Assembly: GCA_944380885.1 (NCBI GenBank)
Contig: CALWIZ010000027.1
Span: forward strand, 1-37,476
Length of the DNA: 37,476 nt
From: an uncultured Clostridia bacterium
Lineage (GTDB): Bacteria > Bacillota > Clostridia > Oscillospirales > Acutalibacteraceae
Direction of reading: 5' to 3'
The notes under the pieces were generated by a model that saw nothing but the letters and a program-made list of their open reading frames with translations, searched no databases and was not told where the DNA came from. Shown here one piece after another: positions 15,828 through 23,326 of the stretch (positions within the stretch are counted from its first letter, which is position 1; each line of letters begins with the position of its first letter). A program made the position numbers and the translations under genes.

Positions 15828-16932
15828 CACTTACTCCGAATTCGTTGTCCGCCAGCGCCAGCGCCGACGCTACGACCTTATCCATATCGTAATATTTGTA
15901 TTCCGCCAGTCTGCCGCCGAAAAGCATATTTTCCTTTTTCGACGCGAGGCTCCTGTACTTTTCAAACAGACGGTTGTTTTTATCGTCGTTCACCGGATAA
16001 TAAGGCTCCATGCCCTCCTCCCAGCTTACCGGATATTCCTTTGTTATAACCGTTTTCTCACTTTTCGCCGACTCAAAATGCTTATGCTCGATTATTCTTG
16101 TATAAGGTATTTCGCTTTCGGTATAATTTACGACCGCAACGCCTTGATAATTTTCACTGTCAAGCACTTCTGTCTCGAATTTAAGGCTCCTGTATTCAAG
16201 CTTGCCGAAGCAATAATCGAAAAGCGAGTCAATAGTGCCGGTATAAAGCGTCTTCTCCGCCATACCGCTTAATTTTTCCCTGTCGGCATTATAATCGGTA
16301 TCAAGCATTATATCGCATCCCTCAAAAAGTCTGCTTATCATAACGTTGTACCCGCCAACCGGTATACCCTGATAACGGTCGTTGAAATAATTATTATCGT
16401 AAACGTATCTTACCGGAAGCCGCTTTATAATAAAGCTCGGAAGCTCTGTGCAGCTTCTGCCCCACTGCTTTTCGGTATATCCTTTTATCAGCTTTCTGTA
16501 AATATCTCCGCCCACAAGGCTTATAGCCTGTTCCTCAAGATTTGCCGGTTCGCCGGTTACCGCGGCGCGCTGCCTGTCAATTATTGCCTTAGCCTCCGCC
16601 GGAGTGCGGACACCCCACATTTTATTAAACGTATTCATATTAAAAGGCATATTGTATATCTCGCCCTTATAGCAGGCAAGAGGACAGTTGGTATATCTGT
16701 TAAACTCCGTGACATTGTTTACGAATTTCCATACCCTTGCGTCAGACGTGTGAAAAATATGGGGGCCGTACCTGTGGACGTTTATCCCCTCGATACTGTC
16801 GCAGTAAAGATTTCCGCCTAAATGTCCGCGCTTTTCGGCAACAAGGCATTTTTTTCCGCTTTTTACCGCCCGGTAAGCAAAAACAGCCGAGAAAAGTCCT
16901 CCGCCGACCAAAAGATAATCGTATTTTTTCAT
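15820..16932 (-). CDS. glf: UDP-galactopyranose mutase
   Basis: A 370-aa flavoenzyme that converts UDP-galactopyranose to UDP-galactofuranose, the donor for galactofuranose in surface polysaccharides. The FAD-binding motif YDYLLVGGGLFSAVFAYRAV lies at 4-23, followed by GHLGGN and the conserved YGPHIFHTSD segment. YTEKQWGRSCTELP, NYFNDRYQGIPVGGYNVM and the C-terminal GRLAEYKYYDMD are family signatures. The start is ATG 16932 (6 nt after CGGAG); an upstream ATG at 16938 directly abuts the ribosome binding site. It is the first gene of a two-gene unit with the GT2 gene, driven by a consensus promoter. Confidence 0.95.
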   Translation of the reverse strand: MKKYDYLLVGGGLFSAVFAYRAVKSGKKCLVAEKRGHLGGNLYCDSIEGINVHRYGPHIFHTSDARVWKFVNNVTEFNRYTNCPLACYKGEIYNMPFNMNTFNKMWGVRTPAEAKAIIDRQRAAVTGEPANLEEQAISLVGGDIYRKLIKGYTEKQWGRSCTELPSFIIKRLPVRYVYDNNYFNDRYQGIPVGGYNVMISRLFEGCDIMLDTDYNADREKLSGMAEKTLYTGTIDSLFDYCFGKLEYRSLKFETEVLDSENYQGVAVVNYTESEIPYTRIIEHKHFESAKSEKTVITKEYPVSWEEGMEPYYPVNDDKNNRLFEKYRSLASKKENMLFGGRLAEYKYYDMDKVVASALALADNEFGVSDE

Positions 16933-17018
16933 ACACATCTCCGTTCCGCCGTCTGTGCAGGCAGTGTTATTCTTAATTCTCTGTCATTTTTTGTTTGAAA
17001 CGGTAAGTTATTCATTTA

Positions 17019-17047
17019 ATTATATCTTTACCGGACAGCCTTGTCAA
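17019..17047 (-). promoter_or_regulatory. Consensus promoter for glf-GT2
   Basis: Read leftward: TTGACA (17047-17042), a 17-bp spacer and TATAAT (17024-17019). Both hexamers match the consensus exactly. Confidence 0.85.
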
Positions 17048-17117
17048 CCACGAGCCTGCCCGTCTCATTTCTATTCTGCTCATATTTTCACTTTAATGCC
17101 TGAAAAATAAAAAAATA

Positions 17118-17146
17118 TTGAATTAAACGCCCGCAGGCTGTATAAT
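17118..17146 (+). promoter_or_regulatory. Distal promoter of the rex operon
   Basis: TTGAAT (17118-17123), a 17-bp spacer and TATAAT (17141-17146). Its transcript would pass through the Rex operator, so Rex could act there as a roadblock. Confidence 0.7.
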
Positions 17147-17156
17147 AAGTATGCGG

Positions 17157-17179
17157 TATATCGATTTTTATATATCGAT
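17157..17179. repeat. Two direct copies of TATATCGAT
   Basis: TATATCGAT occurs at 17157-17165 and again at 17171-17179, 14 bp apart (over one helical turn), between the distal promoter and the Rex site. Each contains the palindrome ATCGAT. It may be a second regulator site or chance in A+T-rich DNA. Confidence 0.35.
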
Positions 17180-17194
17180 ATACAAATATCGCAT

Positions 17195-17223
17195 TTTACA
17201 GGTGCAGACAGGTATGTTAAAAT
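17195..17223 (+). promoter_or_regulatory. Proximal promoter of the rex operon
   Basis: TTTACA (17195-17200), a 17-bp spacer and TAAAAT (17218-17223). The -10 hexamer lies inside the Rex operator, which fits direct repression. Confidence 0.6.
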
Positions 17224-17231
17224 ATTAACAA
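17214..17231. promoter_or_regulatory. Rex operator
   Basis: ATGTTAA-AATA-TTAACAA differs at only the first base from the clostridial Rex consensus TTGTTAA-N4-TTAACAA. It lies 23 nt upstream of the rex start codon and over the proximal -10 element, indicating autoregulation of the operon by the NADH/NAD+ ratio. Confidence 0.88.
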
Positions 17232-17253
17232 ATCAAAGTAAAGGAGGATTCTG

Positions 17254-17874
17254 ATGCAGACACGGAATATTTCCAACGCCTGTCTGAACCGTCTGCCGGT
17301 ATACCTGAGTTTTCTCAAAAACCTGCCGAAAGGCGAATATCCCTGCATATCGGCGACCTCTATCGCAAAGGCGCTCGATCTCGGTGAAGTTCAGGTTCGC
17401 AAGGATTTATCCGCGGCGTGCGGCTCGGGAAGACCTAAAACCGGTTATGATACCGATGTGCTTATAAGCTCCCTTGAAAGCTACCTCAAATACAACCGTA
17501 AGGATAAGGTTATAATTGTGGGCACCGGTAAGCTCGGCAAGGCACTGCTCGATTACGACGGCTTTGAAGCCGTGGGTTTAAACATTATAGCGGCGTTTGA
17601 CAACGACCCCGCCGTGTACGGGCGTACCGAACACGGGATAGCTATAAAGCCTATAACGCAAATAAAGAGCTTCTGTGCCGAAAACGGTATCAAAATCGGA
17701 ATAATAGCGGTTCCGGATATTTTCGCGCAGGAGGTCTGCGACCGTATGGTGGAAAGCGGAATTTCCGCTATTATGAATTTCGCTCCGGTTCATCTTCGCG
17801 CGGGCGACAATGTATGCATCAAAAACGAAAACATTGCGGCAAATCTCGCATTGATTTCAAAAAGCGTCAATTAA
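17254..17874 (+). CDS. rex: Redox-sensing transcriptional repressor Rex
   Basis: A 206-aa Rex protein of normal length. It has an N-terminal winged helix (residues 1-80, recognition part EVQVRKDLS at 45-53) and a Rossmann NAD(H) domain with VGTGKLGKAL (89-98), AFDNDP (114-119) and the C-terminal swapped helix. Rex binds DNA when NADH/NAD+ is low and releases it when NADH accumulates, which induces fermentative genes. It is the first gene of the operon, with AAAGGAGG before the ATG, and has a near-perfect operator just upstream. The adhE gene follows after 25 nt, the classic Rex target. Confidence 0.96.
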   Translation: MQTRNISNACLNRLPVYLSFLKNLPKGEYPCISATSIAKALDLGEVQVRKDLSAACGSGRPKTGYDTDVLISSLESYLKYNRKDKVIIVGTGKLGKALLDYDGFEAVGLNIIAAFDNDPAVYGRTEHGIAIKPITQIKSFCAENGIKIGIIAVPDIFAQEVCDRMVESGISAIMNFAPVHLRAGDNVCIKNENIAANLALISKSVN

Positions 17875-17899
17875 GTATTTTAACAAAGGAGAAAGAACG

Positions 17900-20515
17900 A
17901 TGGAAAAGATTTATCCGGTAGTAGACAGCGTGGAAACCCTTGAAAAAACCATTGATAGGGTAAGAAACGCACAGAAAAAATTTGCCGAATACACACAGGA
18001 GCAGGTGGACACCATTTTCAAGGCTGCCGCATCTGCCGCAAACAAGGCCCGTATACCCCTCGCCAAAATGGCGGTTGAGGAAACCGGAATGGGTATTGTT
18101 GAGGATAAGGTTATTAAAAACCACTATGCTTCCGAATATATTTACAACGCTTACAAAAACACCAAGACCTGCGGTGTTATAGAAGAAGATAAGGAATTCG
18201 GCATAAAGAAGATTGCCGAGCCTATAGGCGTTATCGCGGCGGTTATTCCTACCACCAATCCTACATCTACCGCTATCTTCAAGACCCTTATTTCACTTAA
18301 AACCAGAAACGGTATTATAATAAGCCCTCACCCGAGAGCCAAAAAATCCACCATTGAAGCAGCTAAAATCGTACTTGAAGCCGCTGTAAAAGCCGGTGCT
18401 CCGGAAGATATAATTGCTTGGATAGATATTCCGTCTCTTGAAATGACCACACTTCTTATGAAGGAAGCCGACATTATACTCGCGACAGGCGGCCCCGGAA
18501 TGGTTCACTCAGCGTATTCAAGCGGAAAGCCGGCTTTAGGCGTCGGTGCGGGCAACACACCTGCCATTATAGACGATACCGCCGATATACTCCTTGCCGT
18601 AAACTCCATAATTCATTCAAAAACCTTTGACAACGGTATGATATGCGCTTCAGAGCAGTCGGTCATAGTTCTTGACAAGGTTTACAAGAAAGTTAAGAAA
18701 GAGTTTGCCGACAGAGGCTGCTACTTCCTTAACCCCGAGGAGACCGAAAAGGTAAGAAAGACCATAATCATAAACGGTGCGCTCAACGCCAAAATAGTCG
18801 GTCAGAAGCCGGTTACCATCGCCGCTCTTGCCGGTGTTGAGGTTCCCGAGAAGACCAAGATACTCATCGGTGAGGTTGAGAGCGTAGATATTTCAGAGGA
18901 GTTCGCTCACGAGAAGCTCTCCCCCGTACTCGCAATGTATAAGGCGAAAGACATTGACGACGCTTTTGACAAGGCTGAGCATCTTATAGCCGACGGCGGC
19001 TACGGTCACACCTCCTCAATTTATCTTAATGCCGTGACCGAAAAGGAAAAGATAGCCAAATTCAGCGCGAGAATGAAGACCTGCCGTATCCTCATAAACA
19101 CTCCCTCTTCACAGGGCGGTATCGGCGACCTGTACAACTTCAAGCTGGCTCCCTCGCTCACTCTGGGCTGCGGCTCATGGGGCGGCAACTCGGTTTCCGA
19201 GAATGTAGGAGTAAAGCATCTTATAAATATCAAGACAGTTGCCGAGAGGAGAGAAAATATGCTTTGGTTCAGAGCGCCTGAAAAGGTTTATATAAAGAAG
19301 GGCTGCCTGCCTGTAGCTCTTGATGAGCTTAAAAATGTTATGAACAAGAAGAAGGCTTTCATCGTAACAGACAGCTTCCTCTTCAACAACGGTTACACAA
19401 AGCCTGTTACAAAAAAGCTTGATGAAATGGGTATTGAGCATGCCACCTTCGCCGATGTTGCTCCTGACCCGACGCTTCAGTGCGCTATGAAGGGTACAGA
19501 ACAGTTAAGAGCCTTCGCTCCTGATGTTATAATCGCCATCGGCGGCGGTTCCGCTATGGACGCCGCGAAAATAATGTGGGTTCTCTATGAGCATCCCGAG
19601 GCTGACTTTATGGATATGGCTATGCGTTTCAGCGACATCAGAAAGAGAATATACACATTCCCGAAGATGGGCGAAAAGGCATACTTTATTGCCATTCCGA
19701 CCTCTGCCGGTACAGGTTCCGAGGCTACCCCGTTCGCGGTTATCACTGATGCCGACACCGGCATAAAATATCCGCTTGCCGATTACGAGCTTATGCCGAA
19801 TATGGCTATTGTTGACGCTGATCTGCATATGTCAGCTCCTAAGGGTCTTACCGCGGCTTCCGGTATAGACGCCGTAACACACGACCTTGAGGCTTATGCT
19901 TCGATGATGGCTACCGATTATACCGACGGTCTGGCTCTCCGCAGCCTCCAGATGATATTCAAATATCTGCCTGCCGCCTATGACAACGGTCAGAATGACC
20001 CTGTTGCCCGTGAAAAGATGGCAAATGCCGCCACAATGGCAGGTATGGCTTTTGCCAACGCTTTCCTCGGAGTATGCCATTCAATGGCTCACAAGCTCGG
20101 TGCTTTCCACCACATTCCGCACGGTGTCGCCAACGCTCTTATGATAGACGAAGTAATACGTTTCAACTCTGCCGAGGTTCCGGTAAAGATGGGTACATTC
20201 CCGCAGTATGACCATCCGCACACAATGGCACGCTACGCCGAAGTTGCCGACTTCTTAGGTCTCAAGGGCAAGAATGATGAGGAAAAGGTTGAAAGCCTTA
20301 TCGCCGCTATCGACGAGCTTAAAGACAGAGTCGGCATAAAGAAGACCATAAGGGACTATGTTCCGGACGAGGCAGATTTCCTTGCGCGTCTTGACGAAAT
20401 GACCGAGCAGGCGTTCGACGACCAGTGCACAGGAGCCAACCCGCGCTATCCGCTGATGAGCGAAATCAAGCAGATGTATCTCAACGCTTACTACGGCACA
20501 CATGAAACCGTCTGA
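17900..20515 (+). CDS. adhE: Bifunctional acetaldehyde-CoA/alcohol dehydrogenase
   Basis: An 871-aa fusion enzyme of normal length that reduces acetyl-CoA to acetaldehyde and then ethanol, using two NADH. The N-terminal aldehyde dehydrogenase half has the catalytic Cys249 in FDNGMICASEQS. The C-terminal half is an iron-dependent alcohol dehydrogenase with the NAD loop IAIGGGSAMDAAKIMW, GTGSEATPFAVITD and the metal-binding region CHSMAHKLGAFHHIPHG. AdhE usually assembles into spirosome filaments in the cytoplasm. It sits directly behind rex and its operator, so it should be induced when NADH builds up, for example when H2 release is blocked. The ribosome binding site is AAAGGAG. Confidence 0.97.
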   Translation: MEKIYPVVDSVETLEKTIDRVRNAQKKFAEYTQEQVDTIFKAAASAANKARIPLAKMAVEETGMGIVEDKVIKNHYASEYIYNAYKNTKTCGVIEEDKEFGIKKIAEPIGVIAAVIPTTNPTSTAIFKTLISLKTRNGIIISPHPRAKKSTIEAAKIVLEAAVKAGAPEDIIAWIDIPSLEMTTLLMKEADIILATGGPGMVHSAYSSGKPALGVGAGNTPAIIDDTADILLAVNSIIHSKTFDNGMICASEQSVIVLDKVYKKVKKEFADRGCYFLNPEETEKVRKTIIINGALNAKIVGQKPVTIAALAGVEVPEKTKILIGEVESVDISEEFAHEKLSPVLAMYKAKDIDDAFDKAEHLIADGGYGHTSSIYLNAVTEKEKIAKFSARMKTCRILINTPSSQGGIGDLYNFKLAPSLTLGCGSWGGNSVSENVGVKHLINIKTVAERRENMLWFRAPEKVYIKKGCLPVALDELKNVMNKKKAFIVTDSFLFNNGYTKPVTKKLDEMGIEHATFADVAPDPTLQCAMKGTEQLRAFAPDVIIAIGGGSAMDAAKIMWVLYEHPEADFMDMAMRFSDIRKRIYTFPKMGEKAYFIAIPTSAGTGSEATPFAVITDADTGIKYPLADYELMPNMAIVDADLHMSAPKGLTAASGIDAVTHDLEAYASMMATDYTDGLALRSLQMIFKYLPAAYDNGQNDPVAREKMANAATMAGMAFANAFLGVCHSMAHKLGAFHHIPHGVANALMIDEVIRFNSAEVPVKMGTFPQYDHPHTMARYAEVADFLGLKGKNDEEKVESLIAAIDELKDRVGIKKTIRDYVPDEADFLARLDEMTEQAFDDQCTGANPRYPLMSEIKQMYLNAYYGTHETV

Positions 20516-20544
20516 TATTAAAAGAGCTTTTGGAGGTAAATAAA

Positions 20545-21294
20545 ATGAAACTTGATAAAATCATCGCAGTCAGAACCGGCAAGACAATATACAAGGACGA
20601 GGACAAGGCAGTTAAAGTCTTCGACAGCGACTATTCAAAGGCTGATATTTTGAATGAGGCTCTCAATCAGGCGCGTATAGAAGAGACCGGTCTTAATATC
20701 CCGAAAATTCTCGGTGTAACAACGGAAAACGGCAAGTGGGCAATAGTCAGCGAATATATCAAGGGAAAAACCATGGCGCAGCTCATGGAGGAAAACCCCG
20801 ATAAATTCGATGAGTACCTCGAGCAGTTTGTTGATATTCAGATGAGTATTCACGAGAAAAAAGCTCCTCTGCTTACAAAGCTCAAGGATAAAATGAACCG
20901 TAAGATAAGCCAAGCTGACATTGACGCTACCACACGCTATGAGCTTCACACCCGTCTTGAAGGTATGCCCAAGCACAACAAGGTATGCCACGGCGACTTC
21001 AACCCCTCAAACATTATTATAACCGACGACGGCGTACCCTACATTCTCGACTGGTCTCATGCCACTCAGGGTAACGCCTCGGCGGATGTTGCGAGAACCT
21101 ATCTGCTCTTCTGGCTTGACGGCAACATTGAAGGAGCCAAGAAATATATGGATCTCTTCTGCAAAAAGAGCGACACCGCGAGACAGTACATCGAGAAGTG
21201 GCTGCCTATCGTAGCCGCATCTCAGTCGGTCAAGGGCAACGCGAAGGAGAGAGAATTCCTGCTTTCATGGGTTGACGTTGTAGATTACGAATAA
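20545..21294 (+). CDS. APH-fold phosphotransferase (kinase-like) in hydrogenase operon
   Basis: A 249-aa protein of the aminoglycoside-phosphotransferase/protein-kinase-like fold. A nucleotide-binding Lys is likely at 24 (KAVKVF), the catalytic loop is HGDFNPSN (149-156, Asp151) and the metal-binding Asp169 is in ILDWS. All key kinase residues are therefore present. The start is ATG 20545 behind GGAGG; the in-frame TTG at 20530 overlaps that site. The substrate is unknown. Because it is embedded between adhE and hydrogenase genes, alongside a PP2C phosphatase, a regulatory protein-kinase role is an attractive inference; a small-molecule kinase role remains possible. Antibiotic resistance is unlikely from context. 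Confidence 0.82.
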   Translation: MKLDKIIAVRTGKTIYKDEDKAVKVFDSDYSKADILNEALNQARIEETGLNIPKILGVTTENGKWAIVSEYIKGKTMAQLMEENPDKFDEYLEQFVDIQMSIHEKKAPLLTKLKDKMNRKISQADIDATTRYELHTRLEGMPKHNKVCHGDFNPSNIIITDDGVPYILDWSHATQGNASADVARTYLLFWLDGNIEGAKKYMDLFCKKSDTARQYIEKWLPIVAASQSVKGNAKEREFLLSWVDVVDYE

Positions 21295-21312
21295 TTTTCC
21301 GGAGGTAAGAAA

Positions 21313-21555
21313 ATGAAGGTTACAGTTTGCATAGGCAGCTCCTGCCACTTAAAGGGTTCAAGACAGGTAGTTGAAGAATTCCAGTATCTTATTGCCGAAA
21401 ACGGTCTTAAAGACACCGTGGAACTCGGCGGCACTTTCTGCATGGGCAACTGTCAGAAAGGCGTCTGCGTCACTGTTGACGATGAGCTTTATTCCGTATC
21501 CCCCGAAACCGCAAAATCTTTCTTTGAAGAACACATACTCGCCAAGGCAAAATAA
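21313..21555 (+). CDS. [2Fe-2S] thioredoxin-like ferredoxin (NuoE/HydC-like)
   Basis: An 80-aa protein equal to the thioredoxin-like [2Fe-2S] domain of NuoE-type subunits. The cluster ligands are Cys6 and Cys11 (CIGSSC) and Cys43 and Cys47 (CMGNC); Cys52 is an extra cysteine. It lacks the N-terminal helical region found in full NuoE/HydC subunits. It is probably an electron carrier between hydrogenase modules and NAD- or ferredoxin-linked partners, but no flavin-containing HydB/NuoF subunit is encoded in the window. The ribosome binding site is CCGGAGG, 18 nt after the kinase-like gene. Confidence 0.88.
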   Translation: MKVTVCIGSSCHLKGSRQVVEEFQYLIAENGLKDTVELGGTFCMGNCQKGVCVTVDDELYSVSPETAKSFFEEHILAKAK

Positions 21556-21572
21556 TCTTTTATTCGTTTCAA

Positions 21573-21597
21573 CCCCGCCGGTTTCATGCCGGCGGGG
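21573..21597 (+). other. Intra-operon GC-rich hairpin
   Basis: A perfect 9-bp all-GC stem (21573-21581 with 21589-21597) with a 7-nt loop and no T tract. It lies between the ferredoxin and hydS-like genes. Without U residues it is more likely an RNA processing or stability element than a terminator. Confidence 0.6.
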
Positions 21598-21646
21598 ATA
21601 CTGTCCGTAAATACCGTAAATTTATTCGATAAAGGATGGAACGAAA

Positions 21647-23326
21647 ATGGCTGAGTTTTTAAAGCTGAAAAAATCCAACTGCAAAAACTGCTACAAATGC
21701 ATAAGGCACTGTCCTGTAAAATCTATAAAATTTTCGGGAAATCAGGCGCACATTGTCGGCAATGAGTGTATTCTCTGCGGTCAGTGCTTTGTTGTATGCC
21801 CGCAGAATGCCAAGGAAATAGCCGACGAGACCGAGCGCGCCAAGGTTCTTATAAATTCCGGCGCTCCGGTCATAGCAAGCATTGCCCCCTCTTTTATAGC
21901 CAATTATGACGGAGTCGGCTTTGAAGAGCTTAAATCCGCGCTTAAAAAGCTGGGCTTTGCCGACGCGGAGGAAACCGCTGTCGGAGCAACAATAGTAAAA
22001 CGCGAATACGAGCGGCTGCTTGAGGACGAACACCGTGATATACTTATATCCTCATGCTGCCATTCGGTAAATCTTCTCATTCAGAAATACTATCCGATGT
22101 GTCTTCCCTATCTCGCGGATGTTTTATCCCCTATGCAGGCTCACTGCGAGGATATAAAGCGCCGCATACCCGAAGCCAAGACGGTTTTTATAGGTCCATG
22201 TGTCGCCAAAAAGGACGAAGCTGACCACTACGCCGGAATTACAGACGCGGTGCTGACCTTCGAGGAGCTTACCAACTGGTTTGCGGAAGCGGGAGTCACC
22301 TTAGAGCACAAATTAGACAAAAACGACCGAAGTCTCGCACGCTTCTTCCCCACCACGGGAGGAATACTCAAAACAATGCAGGCTAATATGCGGCCTGACT
22401 ATACCTATCTCGCGATAGACGGCGTGGAAAACTGCAAGGCGGCGCTTCACGACATCGCGGAAGGCAAAATACATAACTGCTTTATAGAGATGTCCGCCTG
22501 CGCGGGCAGCTGTATAGGCGGTCCGGTTATGGAAAAATACCACCGTATGCCCGTAAGGGATTATATGGCGGTATCAGACTATGCCGGCAAAGAGGATTTT
22601 GACGTAGCGCAGCCGGATTTTATTACACTGCGCAAGAATATGGAATACATAGAGCGCAAAGCGCCTCAGCCCTCTGAAAAAGAGATAAGCGACGCTCTTA
22701 AAAAAATGGGCAAATTAAAGCCGGAAGACGAGCTCAACTGCGGCTCCTGCGGCTACAATACCTGCCGAGAAAAGGCGATTGCCATAATTGAGGGCAAGGC
22801 GGAGGTTTCGATGTGTCTGCCCTTCCTTAAGGAGCGCGCTGAAAACTTCTCTGACAATATCATCAACAACACTCCGAACGGCATCGTTGTACTCAATGAA
22901 GATTATGAGGTACAGCAGATAAACCGTGCGGCGCTTAAGCTGATGAACATACCGAGGGCGTCTGACGTTATGGGTGAGCCTATAATACGCATACTCGACC
23001 CCAAGCCGTTTATGGACGTACAGCGCACCGGACGCTCGCTTCGCGACAGCAAGGTATATCTTGCCGAATACGATAAATATGTAGAACAGACGATTGTATT
23101 TGACAAGGAATACAAAGCGCTTATCTGCATAATGCGCGACGTAACCGAGGAAGAGGAGCAGAAGCAAAAGAAAGAGGATTTAAGCCGTCAGACGGTGGAG
23201 ACCGCCGACAGGGTGGTCGACAAGCAGATGCGCATAGTACAGGAGATAGCGTCACTGCTCGGTGAAACCGCTGCAGAGACAAAGATCGCTCTTACAAAGC
23301 TCAAGGAGTCGATGACAGATGAATAA
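21647..23326 (+). CDS. hydS: HydS-type sensory [FeFe] hydrogenase with PAS domain
   Basis: A 559-aa multidomain protein. Two 4Fe-4S clusters come first (Cys12, 15, 18, 22 and Cys41, 44, 47, 51). The H-cluster domain follows with motif 1 SSCCHS (135-140), motif 2 GPCVAKK (183-189) and motif 3 EMSACAGSCIGG (281-292). Next is a Cys-rich 4Fe-4S segment (Cys365, 368, 373, 390), a PAS domain (about 405-500) and a C-terminal coiled coil (500-559). Catalytic enzymes have TSCCPAW in motif 1; here Pro and Trp are replaced (HSV), as in group C putative H2 sensors such as HydS of Ruminococcus albus. It is probably a cytoplasmic sensor rather than a bulk catalyst. The 3' end overlaps the phosphatase gene by 8 nt, implying tight coupling. 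The ribosome binding site is AAAGGA. Confidence 0.88.
   Translation: MAEFLKLKKSNCKNCYKCIRHCPVKSIKFSGNQAHIVGNECILCGQCFVVCPQNAKEIADETERAKVLINSGAPVIASIAPSFIANYDGVGFEELKSALKKLGFADAEETAVGATIVKREYERLLEDEHRDILISSCCHSVNLLIQKYYPMCLPYLADVLSPMQAHCEDIKRRIPEAKTVFIGPCVAKKDEADHYAGITDAVLTFEELTNWFAEAGVTLEHKLDKNDRSLARFFPTTGGILKTMQANMRPDYTYLAIDGVENCKAALHDIAEGKIHNCFIEMSACAGSCIGGPVMEKYHRMPVRDYMAVSDYAGKEDFDVAQPDFITLRKNMEYIERKAPQPSEKEISDALKKMGKLKPEDELNCGSCGYNTCREKAIAIIEGKAEVSMCLPFLKERAENFSDNIINNTPNGIVVLNEDYEVQQINRAALKLMNIPRASDVMGEPIIRILDPKPFMDVQRTGRSLRDSKVYLAEYDKYVEQTIVFDKEYKALICIMRDVTEEEEQKQKKEDLSRQTVETADRVVDKQMRIVQEIASLLGETAAETKIALTKLKESMTDE

Noticed and set aside
15366..16272. Long plus-strand frames (227 and 152 codons) opposite glf and the GT2 gene
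   Set aside because: They lie antisense to two clear genes, lack ribosome binding sites and have unnatural composition.
20545..21294. Aminoglycoside resistance gene
   Set aside because: The APH fold is broad; operon context with hydrogenase genes and core-like composition argue against resistance.
22715..23167. 150-codon minus-strand frame
   Set aside because: It is antisense to the hydS-like gene and shows mirror-codon composition; no start signal.
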